A stretch of DNA of 64,000 nt from Eurosta solidaginis (GCF_040869045.1 NC_090324.1:58371346-58435345), one strand, 5' to 3'. Counted from the first letter of the stretch, positions 23,585 to 35,580 are shown. Notes: generated by a model not told the origin, from the sequence alone. Numbers and translations: made by a program.

Positions 23585-26544
23585 TGATTAGTTTTATCCA
23601 AGGCAACCTAAACCGGAGCAGACTTGCTGATGAGCTACTACAACAGTTGGTCTTAGACCATAAAGCTAACAGCGTTATCATCAGCGAACCCTATAGAGCC
23701 CGAAATGATTGGCATATAGACAACACCGGCACCGCCGCAATCTGGATGACAGATGCAAACGCCAATATTGTGAACCGTGTTGCCGGACAAGGCTACGTCC
23801 GCCTAACTACGAATAATACCACAATAGTAAGCTGCTACTTGTCCCCGAATGATCCCATTCAAACGTTCAGGGAGAAGCTTGAACTTATTGAAGACGACCT
23901 GTGGGACTTAACTAGTAACCTGGTTGTGGCGGGAGACTTTAACGCAAGAGCCGTCGAATGGGGAATGCCGCAGACTAACACCCGTGGAAGGTTAGTCCTT
24001 GAGATGGCAGCCAGGCTCGGTTTAAACGTGCTTAACACTGGTACGACCCCTACATACCGACGGCCAGGCTTTGGATACTCGATCCCCGATGTAACACTAG
24101 TGTCAGAAAGCCTGCTGCTGACCGCTGCTGGATGGAGAGTCATAGAGGATCTGACTGGCAGCGATCACAACTACATCACTTTCCACCTAAACGATCCCGG
24201 TCAGAGGCAGATTCCGAACGGGCCACGCAGAACAAAAGCATGGGACGCATCCAAGGTCGACTCTGCCACGTTCTCCGCATCAGTACTGGGGGATGCCCGA
24301 CGGATAATCAACAACTCCAGTCCGACGGAAGAGACGGTTGAAAAGACAATGAGCTGTCTTCGCCACGCTTGCAACCTCTCTATGCCACGGAGGGGAGTGT
24401 GGAGGGGTAAAAAGCAGGTATACTGGTGGAATAGCGAAATCGCGGAGCTGCGGAAAATATGTCACAGGATGCGAAGGCTAGCAACTCGCGCGCGCGGCAG
24501 GCCTGAGGCTCTAGAAAAGTCGGAAGCGTACAAAGGAGCGAAGAAAGCTCTTAGTGCTGCCATTAAGCAAAGCAAGCTTAAGTGCTGGAAAGCGCTTTGC
24601 GAGGAAGTGGATCGAGACCCATGGGGGCAGGGATATAAGATAGTAATGAAGAAGTTCCGTCCGCCAAACCAGCTGATGGACGAGAACCAAATAAGGAACA
24701 TTGTGGATGGCCTGTTTCCCACCCAACTGCCTAGGGAGGGCGGGTACGTTACCCATGAAGATCGCAACGTGGAACCATTCCAAGAAGAAGAGCTTAAAAC
24801 TGCCGTGCGAACTATGAAACCTAGGAAAGCATCTGGGCCCGACGGAATACCCGCGGAGGCAATTAGACTAGCTGCAAACGACTGCCCAGAACTTATGTTG
24901 CACATGTACAACAAATGTCTCGAAGAAAGAATTTTTCCCACCATATGGAAGACAGCACGACTGGTTCTCATTCCAAAAGGGAAAGGAGATCCCAACTCTC
25001 CATCATCCTACCGTCCCCTATGTATGTTGGACACAGCAGGGAAATTGATGGAGAGTCTCCTGAAGCAACGCCTCACCAGAGCGTTACAGGACGCCGGAGG
25101 ACTGTCGCCCAGACAGCATGGTTTTCGGAGGGGGCACTCTACAATAGATACCATAGCAGAAGTTATAGACGCAGTCAAGAAAGCCGAGACAGCGTGCCAC
25201 AGAGCAAGACCTATAGTGTTGCTGGTCACGCTGGACGTCAAAAACGCTTTTAACTCAGCTAGGTGGGAGGACATGCTTGAGGCACTAGAAAGCACTTTCA
25301 AAGTACCGCAATATTTGTTAGAAATTTTAAGGGACTACCTAAGAGAGAGGTATCTAATATATGAAAGTACTCACGGTCAAAAAAGGGTAAAAATAACAGG
25401 TGGAGCAGCCCAGGGTTCGGTACTAGGTCCCGATCTCTGGAATATAACTTACGACAGTCTTCTTCGATTAGACATGCCAGAAAGCACCTTCCTCGTTGCA
25501 TTTGCAGACGACGTGGCAGCTGTGATAACAGCACCAAGCTGCGAGCTGGCACAGCTAAAATTAAACCAGGTCATGCGTAATGTAAATAGGTGGATGGCTG
25601 AGCACGGTCTCCAGTTAGCAACAGCCAAAACGGAGATCGTCATCCTCACAAAGAGACGTATTCCCACTACCAGGAACATGATGGTTGGGGACCAGCCAAT
25701 AGAAACACTCGCTTCAACGAAATATCTGGGAGTGAGATTAGACAGCAAACTCAACTTCTCGGATCACATACGAGGGACCTGCGAAAGAGCTGCGCCCATA
25801 ATAGCGCAGTTGAGTAGATTAATGGCAAACACAGGTGGCCCAAAGCCATGCACAAGGAAGTTGCTTGCATCAGCCTCGGATTCTATACTCTTATATGGTG
25901 CAGAAATCTGGGCGGACGCAATGAAATACCGGAAGAACCGAGTCGCCCTCACCTCGGTCCAACGCAGAGGGGCGCTGCGAATATCTTCGGCTTACCGCAC
26001 GGTATCAGCTGAAGCTGTCCTGGTCGTTGCGGGAACCATACCGATATATCTTCTCGTTGAGGAAAGAAAAACAATATATGACAACGGATCGCAAGCAAGT
26101 AGAGCTGCTGTTGCCATGCTGGCGCGAGAAGAATCGATCCGACGTTGGCAAGACCAGTGGAGCAACAGCATCGTAGGAAAGTGGACTAGGGAACTAATCC
26201 CTGAACTTGATCCATGGTTGAAGCGACCGCACGGAGAGGTAGACTTTTACCTGACCCAGTTTCTAACGGGACATGGTTACTTCCGCAAATACCTACACAG
26301 AATGGGTAAGGCTGATAGCCCGAGCTGTCTGTACTGTGGGGAAATAGACGATGTACGCCACACCTTCTTCGAATGCAGGCACTTCTCCCATCAGCGAAGG
26401 AGGTTAGAAGAGGTACTTGGCGACCTATCCCCGGGCAGTGTCATTAATAACATGACCTGTCGAAGAGACAGATGGGATACGGTCAGCACATATGTGAGGC
26501 ATATACTTACCAGTAAACGAGAAGACGGATGCCTAGCCCATTAG
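23527..26544 (+). CDS. LINE ORF2, endonuclease-reverse transcriptase
   Basis: About 1005 residues, uninterrupted. It has an APE-type endonuclease (SEPYR near residue 55, GDFNAR near 136, SDHNY near 212) and a reverse transcriptase with LIPKGKGDPNSPSSYRPL, QHGFRRGHSTID, TLDVKNAFN near 566, AAQGSVLGP and the catalytic FADD near 659. A C-terminal Cys-x2-Cys...His-x4-Cys motif (CLYCGEIDDVRHTFFEC) lies near residue 933. It performs target-primed reverse transcription: nicking the target and copying element RNA. The first residues before SFIQGN may not be translated; initiation probably uses the ORF1/ORF2 overlap. Arrangement and motifs place it in the R1 clade; subfamily not determined. Confidence 0.92.
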   Translation: MQHFQSGTRCCKGQSLNSIVISFIQGNLNRSRLADELLQQLVLDHKANSVIISEPYRARNDWHIDNTGTAAIWMTDANANIVNRVAGQGYVRLTTNNTTIVSCYLSPNDPIQTFREKLELIEDDLWDLTSNLVVAGDFNARAVEWGMPQTNTRGRLVLEMAARLGLNVLNTGTTPTYRRPGFGYSIPDVTLVSESLLLTAAGWRVIEDLTGSDHNYITFHLNDPGQRQIPNGPRRTKAWDASKVDSATFSASVLGDARRIINNSSPTEETVEKTMSCLRHACNLSMPRRGVWRGKKQVYWWNSEIAELRKICHRMRRLATRARGRPEALEKSEAYKGAKKALSAAIKQSKLKCWKALCEEVDRDPWGQGYKIVMKKFRPPNQLMDENQIRNIVDGLFPTQLPREGGYVTHEDRNVEPFQEEELKTAVRTMKPRKASGPDGIPAEAIRLAANDCPELMLHMYNKCLEERIFPTIWKTARLVLIPKGKGDPNSPSSYRPLCMLDTAGKLMESLLKQRLTRALQDAGGLSPRQHGFRRGHSTIDTIAEVIDAVKKAETACHRARPIVLLVTLDVKNAFNSARWEDMLEALESTFKVPQYLLEILRDYLRERYLIYESTHGQKRVKITGGAAQGSVLGPDLWNITYDSLLRLDMPESTFLVAFADDVAAVITAPSCELAQLKLNQVMRNVNRWMAEHGLQLATAKTEIVILTKRRIPTTRNMMVGDQPIETLASTKYLGVRLDSKLNFSDHIRGTCERAAPIIAQLSRLMANTGGPKPCTRKLLASASDSILLYGAEIWADAMKYRKNRVALTSVQRRGALRISSAYRTVSAEAVLVVAGTIPIYLLVEERKTIYDNGSQASRAAVAMLAREESIRRWQDQWSNSIVGKWTRELIPELDPWLKRPHGEVDFYLTQFLTGHGYFRKYLHRMGKADSPSCLYCGEIDDVRHTFFECRHFSHQRRRLEEVLGDLSPGSVINNMTCRRDRWDTVSTYVRHILTSKREDGCLAH

Positions 26545-26755
26545 CGTGAGAGTAGCCATAGAGCTCACGTAGCGCGCACCCGTACCCGAAGTAATGCTAA
26601 ACGCGGTCCCAGGTACGGGGATTTGCGCGGGCCGTGGGAGGTTAGGTTTTAGTGGGTAGGCCTTCATGGAAGAAGGGAGTCCTACACTCGGAGAGTCTCG
26701 CAGTGAGGCTTAAATATCCCGGTCAGTGCATAAAGCATTTCCTCCTTCCACGAAA

Positions 26756-26787
<32 letters not shown>
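26545..26787 (+). other. LINE 3' UTR and poly-A tail
   Basis: About 210 bp of non-coding, GC-richer sequence containing gaggttaggttttagtgggt, then 31 A residues. The A tail is the hallmark of retrotransposition and abuts ctttaac of the array directly. Confidence 0.8.
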
Positions 26788-26789
<2 letters not shown>

Positions 26790-28258
26790 TTAACTTTAAC
26801 TTTAACTTTAACTTTAACTTTAATTTTAACTTTAACTTTAACTTTAGCTTTAACTTTAATTTTAACTTTAACTTTAACTTAAGCTTTAACTTTAAATTTA
26901 ACTTTAACTTGAACTTTAACTTTAACTTTATTTTTAACTTTAACTTTCACTTTCACTTTAACTTTAAATTTACTTTTAACTTTAACTTTCGCTTTAACTT
27001 TAACATTCACTTTAACTTTAACTCTAACTTTAACTTTAACTTTAACATTAACTTTAACTTTAACCTTCACTTTAACTTTCACTTTAACTTTTACTTTAAC
27101 TTTAACTTTAACTTTAACTTTTACTTTAACTTTAACTTTAACTTTCAATTTATCTTTAACTTTAACTTTATTTTTAACTTTAACTTTAATTTTAACTTTA
27201 AATTTAACCTTAACTTTAACTTTATCTTTAACTTTAACATTAACTTTAACTTTAACATTAACTTTAACTTTAACTTTAACTTTAACTTTAACTTTAACTT
27301 TAACTTTAACTTTAACTTTAATTTTAACTTTAACTTTAACTTTAGCTTTAACTTTAATTTTAACTTTAACTTTAACTTAAGCTTTAACTTTAAATTTAAC
27401 ATTAACTTTAACTTTAACATTAACTTTAACTTTAACTTTAACTTTAACTTTAACTTTAATTTTAACTTTAACTTTAACTTTAGCTTTAACTTTAATTTTA
27501 ACTTTAACTTTAACTTTAACTTAAGCTTTAACTTTAAATTTAATTTCAACTTTAACTTTATCTTTAACTTTAACTTAAAATTTAACTTTAACTTTAACAT
27601 TAACTTTAGTTTTAACTGTAACTTTAACTTTAACTTTAATTTTAACTTTAACTTTATCTTTAAATTTAACTTTAACTTTAACATTCACTTTAATTTTAAC
27701 TTTAACTTTAATTTTAACTTTAACTTTAACTTTAAATTTAACTTTAACTTTCACTTTCACTTTAACTTTAACTTTTACCTTAACTTTAACTTTATTTTTA
27801 ATTCTAACTTTAACTTTAACATTCACTTTAATTTTAACTTTAACTTTAACTTTATCTTTAACATTAACTTTAACTTTAACTTTAACTTTAACATTAACTT
27901 TCACTTTCACTTTAACTTTCACTTTCACTTTCACTTTAACTTTAACATTCACTTTAACTTTACCTTTAACTTTAACTTTATTTTTAACTCTAACTTTAAC
28001 TTTAACTTTAACATTCACTTTAATTTTAACTTTAACTTTAACTTTAACTTTATCTTTAACTTTAACTTTAACTTTAATTTGAACTTTAACTTTAAATTTA
28101 ACTTTAACTTTAACTTTCACTTTCACTTTAACTTTAACTTTTACCTTAACTTTAACTTTAACTTTAACCTTAACTTTAACTTTAACTTTAACTTTCAATT
28201 TAACTTTAACTTTAATTTTAACTTTAACTTTCACTTTCACTTTAACTTTAAATTTACT
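26788..28258. repeat. TTTAAC hexamer array, copy B, right part
   Basis: Continuation of the array after the LINE. It ends with the same tttaaatttacttttattat stub as copy A. Variant blocks recur in the same order as in copy A, supporting common descent. Confidence 0.9.
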
Positions 28259-28486
28259 TTTATTATATTATAAGCTTTTATTTAGTTTCACTTTTGTTGT
28301 CTGTAATGGAATCTTGCAAGTTAAATTTGATACACTTCCCGGTGTCCGATTGAGCTGAAATTTTGCACACATATACAACTCCGATGACAATGCAATATTA
28401 CTTTGTTAGAATTCGATAAATTAATCGATAACACAGTTATCGGTAAAGATTTGTATTTACTTTGGCATAACAGCCTAAGTCCCATA
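28259..28486 (+). repeat. Flank repeat, truncated copy
   Basis: Matches 7910-8130 but stops at cctaagtcccat, where reversed hexamers begin. The same stretch occurs again complete from 31418, so the inverted piece between is flanked by direct repeats of about 250 bp. Confidence 0.75.
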
Positions 28487-29203
28487 TAAGTTAAAGTTAG
28501 AGTTAAAGTTAAAGTGAATGTTAAAGTTAAAGCGAAAGTTAAAGTTAAAAGTAAATTTAAAGTTAAAGTGAAAGTGAAAGTTAAAGTTAAAATTAAAGTT
28601 AAAGTTAAATTGAAAGTTAAAGTTAAAGTTAAAGTTAAAGTAAAAGTTAAGGTTAAAGTTAAAGTTAAGGTAAAAGTTAAAGTTAAAGTGAAAGTGAAAG
28701 TGAAAGTTAAAGTTAAATTTAAAGTTAAAGTTAAAATTAAAGTTAAAGATAAAGTTAAAGTTAAAGATAAAGTTAAAGTTAAAGTTAAAATTAAAGTGAA
28801 TGTTAAAGTTAAAGTTAAAGTTAGAGTTAAAAATAAAGTTAAAGTTAAAGGTAAAGTTAAAGTGAATGTTAAAGTTAAAGTGAAAGTGAAAGTTAAAGTG
28901 AAAGTGAAAGTTAATGTTAAAGTTAAAGTTAAAGTTAAAGATAAAGTTAAAGTTAAAGTTAAAGTTAAAGATAAAGTTAAAACTAAAGTGAATGTTAAAG
29001 TTAAAGTTAGAGTTAAAAATAAAGTTAAAGTTAAGGTAAAAGTTAAAGTTGAAGTGAAAGTGAAAGTTAAATTTAAATTTAAAGTTAAAGTTAAAATTAA
29101 AGTTAAAGTTAAAGCTAAAGTTAAAGTTAAAATTAAAGTGAATGTTAAAGTTAAAGTTAAAAATAAAGTTAAATTTAAAGTTAAATTGAAAGTTAAATAT
29201 TAA
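28487..29203 (-). repeat. TTTAAC hexamer array, inverted copy C
   Basis: Reads AAAGTT on the plus strand. Its variants, read backwards, match the first 0.7 kb of copies A and B (ending ttgaaagttaaatattaact, the mirror of their start). Confidence 0.9.
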
Positions 29204-29334
29204 CTTCTCATTTATTCAATAAAAGTAAAACATTTGTTTTCTTATCGGTCACCACGCTTAAAAAGGTTAACTTGAATTAATATCAAAGACAAAACTTGAA
29301 TTAATATCAAAGAAAACAAAATGTTGCATAAATA

Positions 29335-30522
29335 TTATAATTGTATAAGTTGATAATATAAAATAGTTTTACCGCGGCAGTCCCCGATTGCCACACGTCC
29401 TTTTTTTTCCTCCTTTATAAGTGGGGAGTATTTTATGTTATCCGCCCCAACTTGAAACTCGATTCCTTCTGGCCAATCCTTTATGATGTAGTGGTCTTGG
29501 CGAGCTCGGCTATCCCATTTGCATAGCAATCAACAGTATTTTGTGTATCCACTTTGTACACCACATAGCATTCCAACGACTTTAAGATCGACACATATTT
29601 TCCAATCATGTTCTTCGTATTTGATTAATTTGAATAATTTTTGGAATACCTCATACGTTTCCTTCGTATTTACTGCATGCGCGATCGGGATAGAGGGCTT
29701 TTCCAATATGCAATAAAACAGCCCTTAAACTTAATTTATTGCCGTCTGTGAAAAATCGCCACTCTTTTGAATCATATGGTTCACCAAACAGTTTGAATAG
29801 ACCAGCAATGTGTTTGCAGTAACAAACACTGTCCTCCTTCGTATAGTACTTGGAAAATTGTTCGTGAGGAGTTCTATAATATGTTACCTTAACATCAGAT
29901 GAAACAAATTTAAATTGTTGCATACGAGAGGCGTGTAGTTCGGCCTTTTCCTTTGACAATTCCCAATCCCTTATCCAATCATTGAGTTGTGCTTGTGATA
30001 AATAGTTTCTTTCGTTTTCCTTTGAAATACAGTACAACATGATGCCGCGTAATCAGATACTGCTGTTGACAACGAAACTGGAGCTGGAACTAAAGTTAAA
30101 TTTGATTCTGGCAATGTAGCTTCCGTTGAATTTAGTTCTGGTAATGACACTCTAGATAGGCTCGCATAGGTTAATTTTCTTGACTTTCCATCCCCAAGTA
30201 CTTTTGTAGTACAAATATAGCAGGCCGCTGAATGGCAATTTGGTTCCCTCAACTTCATTGGTGTAATAAATTTCATATGCCGCCCAAATAGATAGATTCA
30301 GAAATTGGTCAGCTACGCATTAAAAGGGAGCAAATTCCTAATTTTTACGACGCACCTTTGTGTTCCGGTTTCCAAAAAAATAAATTCGACTCGACATGTG
30401 GTGCATGGTTTTTAGGCTCAATTCCAAAATACTTGAAAACATACGTCGATAAATTGACCGCAGATGAAACAGAAGATATCTGGATCATTTGTACACTCAA
30501 AATCTCGTGCCCTTTTATTCAT
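29335..30522 (-). pseudogene. TE-X transposase-like pseudogene, inverted copy C
   Basis: Third copy of the truncated form, on the minus strand. The pieces in reading order are the N-terminus from 30522; 30276-29971 (PMKLREP, CYICTTK); 30040-29651 (QLNDWIRDWELSKEKAELHA, WRFFTDGNKLSLRAV); and 29529-29335 (LCKWDSRARQ). It has the same internal breaks as copies A and B and therefore derives from the same already-dead gene. It shares the 20408-type gatacaca form with copy B rather than copy A. Confidence 0.6.
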
Positions 30523-31077
30523 ATTATATTTTTAGATAAATGACGGGTTATAAACTACAATTATAAACTGAACAGTATCCGGTGAACCTTGCAGATATTA
30601 TGAAGGAACAAGGCGCATGTACTATTATTTATACTTAGAACAAGTAAAAATTGAGAAAACGACACTAACAGTTTCTTGTATCTAATAACCCTTCGAAAAT
30701 CTACCTGCTAACTAACTGATATACGAATACTAACACATATGAACCAGTAGTGTATTTAAGTATTAAATGGATATATTTATTTGAATGCTTATAACTTGTG
30801 TATTAGTCCATCGATTTTGCTGAATGAAAGCGTATTTTTTTTGTTTTTTTGTAATAAAACATAGCTTAGAGAGAAAAAAACAAAATCTGCAAACACATAA
30901 AAAGTTTTCGAGATCCTTCCTCGCAAAGTACAATTTTTTTTACATTTTTACAAAAAACTGAAAAAATCCGTAATGGTTGTTCGTTATCTTTTATTACTTT
31001 TGATTATTTTTTGACTTTTTCAATAACCGTAAAAATCATGATTTTTTTAATCAATTGGAAAGTAATCATTAAAAATA
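30523..31077 (-). other. AT-rich leader of TE-X copy C
   Basis: Reverse complement of 4135-4690 / 18879-19434. No gene seen. Confidence 0.5.
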
Positions 31078-31404
31078 GAAAATAAAATTAAAGAAAAAAA
31101 ACTTTTTTAAAAATAAGCTTTTATTATTTTGGTTAATAAAATTAACTAAAAAGTAAACAATAAATTGACTCTAAAGAAATATAACACTTTATAAGTTCAT
31201 TGTAAGCTTAAACGATAATTAGGCTTTTTCGTCTGCGACAAAAAAATTCTATATTGTACATAATTATATATTTTTAACATTAAAACTTTACACCTAAATT
31301 ATTAAATCTTACAGTTTATATCACAGTCCAAATTGTTCTAATAAAAAACGTGTTAAATTTTGATGGTATAATTAAGAACATTTAGGATCTCATTTTCTTG
31401 CTAT
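31078..31404 (-). repeat. Half of a foldback palindrome
   Basis: One arm plus the loop (ttttgatggtataattaaga through cttgctatcgc) are present, and the second arm is missing. The break at 31404 falls at the loop edge and joins directly to the end stub of a hexamer array. Confidence 0.8.
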
Positions 31405-32243
31405 CGCTTTAAATTTACTTTTATTATATTATAAGCTTTTATTTAGTTTCACTTTTGTTGTCTGTAATGGAATCTTGCAAGTTAAATTTGATACACTTCC
31501 CGGTGTCCGATTGAGCTGCACACATATATAACTCCGATGACAATGCAATATTACTTTGTTAGAATTCGATAAATTAATCGATAACACAGTTATCGGTAAA
31601 GATTTGTAGTTACTTTGGCATAACAGCCTAAGTCCCATACAAACCCGCCGGTACCTATCCGTGGATTGTGATATTTGGACGTGGTGAATCACGCGTGTCA
31701 CGCGTGGTGAATCTCAACGCTTGCGAAAAGCGGAGACACAACCCTCTGTTGTATTTCTGTGTATAACCAACATAGCTGAATTTTTAAGGCTGTTTAACTC
31801 TGTAATCTTTTCTGTAATTTATTTTGCTTTTGGAAAAATTACCTATTTGAAAAAAGCTGGCTGAAAAATATTGGCATAACAGCTTAAGTTAAATCAAGAA
31901 TGGAAAATCTTGGAAAATTTGAGCAGATGTGGCAATTTCGCGCGTCCGTTGAAAGAAATATTGACAATCTGCTGATCATCGCTAGGAAATTAGCGACATT
32001 CCATCAACTAAGCAGCACTTTAGCAATACTACTGTTATTATTTGGCCGCTCAAACACACACATATTAATTGTGCATTAAATCTAAAATATACAAATACAC
32101 CATAATAATTTACACGGCCAAAGCCATAATAATTTACTCTACTAAAAATTAAAAAAAAAAATTCATATTTAAATTAAATTTAAGAAAAAGGCTTTTCTAA
32201 GAACAAGCTTCTATTACTTGTTAATAAAACGAACTAAAAAGTA
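31405..32243 (+). repeat. Array stub plus flank repeat, copy 5
   Basis: Begins with the array end (tttaaatttacttttattat) and then repeats the 7912-8730 flank. A small deletion near 31518 (gagctgcacacatat) removes eight bases found in other copies. No gene seen. Confidence 0.7.
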
Positions 32244-32855
32244 AAAGATAAAATTAAAGGAAAAAAAACTTTTTTAAAAATAAGTTTTTATTATTTTGGT
32301 TAATAAAATTAACTAAACAGTAAACAATAAATTGACTCTAAAGAAATATAACACTTTATAAGTTCATTGTAAGCTTAAACGATAATTAGGCTTTTTCGTC
32401 TGCGACAAAAAAATTCTATATTGTACATAATTATATATTTTTAACATTAAAACTTTACACCTAAATTATTAAAGCTTACAGTTTATATCACAGTCCTAAT
32501 TGTTCTAATAAAAGCGTGTTACATTGCGATAGCAAGAAAATGAGATCCTAAATGTTCTTAATTATACCATCAAAATTTAACACGTTTTTTATTAGAACAA
32601 TTTGGACTGTGATATAAACTGTAAGATTTAATAATTTAGGTGTAAAGTTTTAATGTTAAAAATATATAATTATGTACAATATAGAATTTTTTTGTCGTAG
32701 ACGAAAAAGCCTAATTATCGTTTAAGCTTACAATGAACTTATAAAGTGTTATATTTCTTTAGAGTCAATTTATTGTTTACTTTTTATTTAGTTTTATTAA
32801 CCAAAATAATAAAAGCTTATTTTTAAAAAAGTTTTTTTTTCTTTAATTTTATTTT
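32244..32855. repeat. Foldback palindrome, copy 4
   Basis: Full palindrome with arms of about 280 bp and the usual loop (near 32518-32576), followed by the LINE tail as in unit 1. Confidence 0.85.
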
Positions 32856-32861
32856 ATATAT

Positions 32862-33013
32862 TAAGACTAGTAGGTGGAGTCTTGAGCACGCGAACGTAGG
32901 GCGCGAACACAGAACGTGCTCAACCATTTCTTCCTACAGCTCGCACTTCCTTGATTTGCTGTTACTGACGAGTCCTAACTTATGAGCATATGAGGCCAAA
33001 CGGCAGTCTCCAA
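32862..33013 (-). pseudogene. LINE ORF2 C-terminal fragment (copy 2)
   Basis: Duplicate of 9349-9500 with very few changes. It carries the same decayed CCHC-like tail on the minus strand. Confidence 0.55.
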
Positions 33014-33270
33014 CTAGTATGCCCATCGCACATAGGTAGATTTTAGACATTTAGGTGGCCATAATTGAATTTCGGAAAGTTGCCGAAGTTTTCGACAAAT
33101 TTCGTAAGACGCCGCGTGTTGCATCATCGGCATGCCGAATATTGCATAATAAGGAGAACAGTTGATGGATGTGTGCACCGCACTAAGGAGAGCAGATGCT
33201 GCGTTGCTGATGCATTTTTTCCAATTGCGCTGATTTTCATTTATGAAAGACCTAATTATCTGAAGAACTG
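33014..33270 (-). pseudogene. Ty3/gypsy integrase C-terminal fragment (copy 2)
   Basis: Duplicate of 9501-9760. The minus strand encodes FINENQRNWKKCISNAASAL and SAVHTSINCSPYYAIFG. It has a handful of substitutions relative to copy 1. Confidence 0.7.
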
Positions 33271-33485
33271 CTTTGTATCTTATAATCTTGTTAAAAATCC
33301 TATTAAATCTTTTTGCCTTTTCTCTCATCTTCCTAATTTTATCAAAGTTTCGTTTCTTTTTCTTCTTTATTACTTCCTCACAAAAAATTCTTCTACGTGC
33401 TACTTCATATTCAGTTTTTCTTTGGTGTAAACTTTTTAGTTCTCTTTTTACTCACGAACCTACTTCCTCTGTACCACGAACGGTC

Positions 33486-34855
33486 CTATCCCTTTTTAAA
33501 ACTCCTTATTCCGGTTGGTTTCCGGTTGCATCTGTTCCTAGCTGGAGGTCCCGGAAATTTCCGCCAGTGTGGAGTTTCCCTTCGCGGGCTTAAAAACATA
33601 AAATAAATGTCACTTCTACACGCAAAACAAACCATACTGTGGAAGCGAGACTGAAACCTATTCATCTTCAACGCCTCAGATGGATTCACAACAAAATAGT
33701 TCACAGGCACACCACATAAGACATACAATATTAAATAGAACGGAGACGTACAGAAGGAGTTAACGGTGGATTTGGGACAAGTCGTGGAAGTAGTTCCAGC
33801 AGACGTACCACCATTAGTGGGAAAAGGCCTAGAATTATTATCGCTGCGGGATTGGTTAAACCCTGGTCCTAGTTTGGATGGCTTGTCGGGCGCCTCGACG
33901 AGCTTCCCCCCAACTGCTTTACCCTCAAGTTGTTCCACGGGAAATACCACCTCGTTGACTGCCCTTGCCGACTTACTCTTATTTTCTTTGATCATGCGTT
34001 CCGCACGTCTACTCTCTGTTTTCATATCGGCCAAAGTCTCCATTTTCGCTTCGAATGTTAATGCCAGAATGTTCTCCAGATATGGTTTTAAATTTCCCTT
34101 AATTATGCCCACCAGCTCATTTTCCGGGATATTCTGCCTCAGCCTGAACGTCGCTATAAAAATCATCAAAACTCTCTTGACCCGACTCATTCCTCTCCAT
34201 GATTTCCCTAATTATCTCGTAATCAGCCTCAGCGGTTTTAAAGTGGTCCAACATCTCTGCCTTAAGCTCGAAGTAGCCAAAAGCAGTGTCGTCGGCATGG
34301 TTCTCGATAACCTGCCAATACCAATTAAGCGCAGAGCCTTTCACGAGATAATGGAAATCAGTGAAGAGACGATTGTATGAGACCTTAATTTTTCTATTCT
34401 AAATAAAAAGCGTTCCACGGTGATCCCCTTATCAGACCCATCGAACTTTACGTGCCAATTGACTAGGTCGACCTCCCTTCACACATATTTCTGCCCTCAC
34501 CCGTGGCAGCTTCGGCGTTATTCCTGAATTGGCCCCTATTTCTCCCCCCTTGCGGAGTCGATGCGTTAGGGGCTTGCTTGTTTGGCCCCTGAGCCGACAC
34601 TTCTAGTTCCCCCATACGCTTGCTGAGGTGTGAAACGTCGGTCCTCAGGTCACGAACCGCGTTTAAGTACTACGCCATTACCTCATTGTGGGTAACCATC
34701 ATCTCCATCATTCTTTCAAGCTGTTTGGTACTGGCAGCAGCTGAGCTTGTTCCCTTGCTTGAGGACTTCGAACACCCAGCTCCCGAATAACTTGGCTGTC
34801 CATCCTGTACGGCATCCGCTCTTCCGTTGAATCCTGGTGCTCCAGTTTCTGGCAT
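33486..34855 (-). pseudogene. Ty3/gypsy gag remnant (copy 2)
   Basis: Duplicate of 9973-11372. A 14-bp deletion near 34150 (between acgtc and gctataaaaatc, missing the aagtcgtggacctc of copy 1) shifts the frame and splits the core into 34117-34344 and 33486-34190. Another small deletion lies near 34480. The N-terminal Ser-rich piece is at 34670-34855. Dead in both copies; copy 2 is further decayed. Confidence 0.65.
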
Positions 34856-35359
34856 TCTTAAAAGGTGTTCAATCTTCGTAGAAAAACTCGGACTCGTCGT
34901 CGGATAGCTTCTTCGTTACTGCGGAACGCCTATTCGTATCGCCCTCGCTTGAACCAAAAACTGGAATCCTGTCACCTGATTTTCTAGCTGCCTAGTCACA
35001 CTCCTGGTGATACGCCTATCAGTACTAAAAAATCCCAAACCACCAGTAATTCAATCTGGGTTGCCTCCCTCTTTCATTCACTCACACAAGCACACGAGCG
35101 AGGGAAGTTTGGCACACTTGGGTTCACCAAGCCGACCATATCAACATCGAAATTGGTTGGTTTGGTTCAAAATAAAATAAAACAACGTTGCACCGATCGC
35201 TGATAAAAGTAAATCGAAACCTTAGAAAGGATATTCGATTACGTTTCAATGCAGTGATGAAAAAAAGTAATAACTTGTAAGCTACGCAACTAATAAGACT
35301 TTCGAAAAATAATCCAAAATAAATTCAATACCATCATATTGTTTTATACAATGGTTTTT
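34856..35359. other. Non-coding, possibly gypsy leader remnant (copy 2)
   Basis: Duplicate of 11373-11889, with about 28 bp missing near 35338 (after ccatcatat). No gene seen. Confidence 0.3.
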
Positions 35360-35580
35360 ATTATTGATATTAAAGAAAAATTGCAAAGTTTACAAACGAC
35401 GATGGTTACGAGGACATGTTTCTGAATTTCACTTCTTCATAAGCTAGCTTCTCGGGAGCTGAGTATTGAACTCGAATCTTCAACATTCATACCAGTGTAA
35501 ACGCAGATGCCTTTAACCACTCAGCCATATGAATGTCCCGCTGTTCGCTTTGCATTTGGCTTCTAAGAATTGCCTTTTTT
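35360..35580 (-). mobile_element. tRNA-derived SINE, copy 2
   Basis: A box TGGCTGAGTGG (35518-35528) and B box GATTCGAGTTC (35469-35479) on the minus strand. It is the duplicate of the copy at 11890, at the same place in the unit, so it was copied with the segment and not inserted anew. Confidence 0.75.

Larger units (their letters stand above)
22240..26787 (+). mobile_element. R1-clade non-LTR retrotransposon (LINE)
   Basis: A compact 4.5-kb element sits inside the hexamer array. It has a very short 5' leader (about 30 bp), ORF1 (22271-23584), an overlapping ORF2 (23527-26544), a 3' UTR of about 210 bp and a 31-base poly-A (26757-26787). Hexamers resume directly after the tail. Both ORFs are uninterrupted, so the element is young. 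The target duplication cannot be told from the repeat itself. Known members of this clade (TRAS, SART, Waldo, R1) insert at specific, often repeated, sites, so the hexamer location may be meaningful. The short leader may mean slight 5' truncation. Confidence 0.9.
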
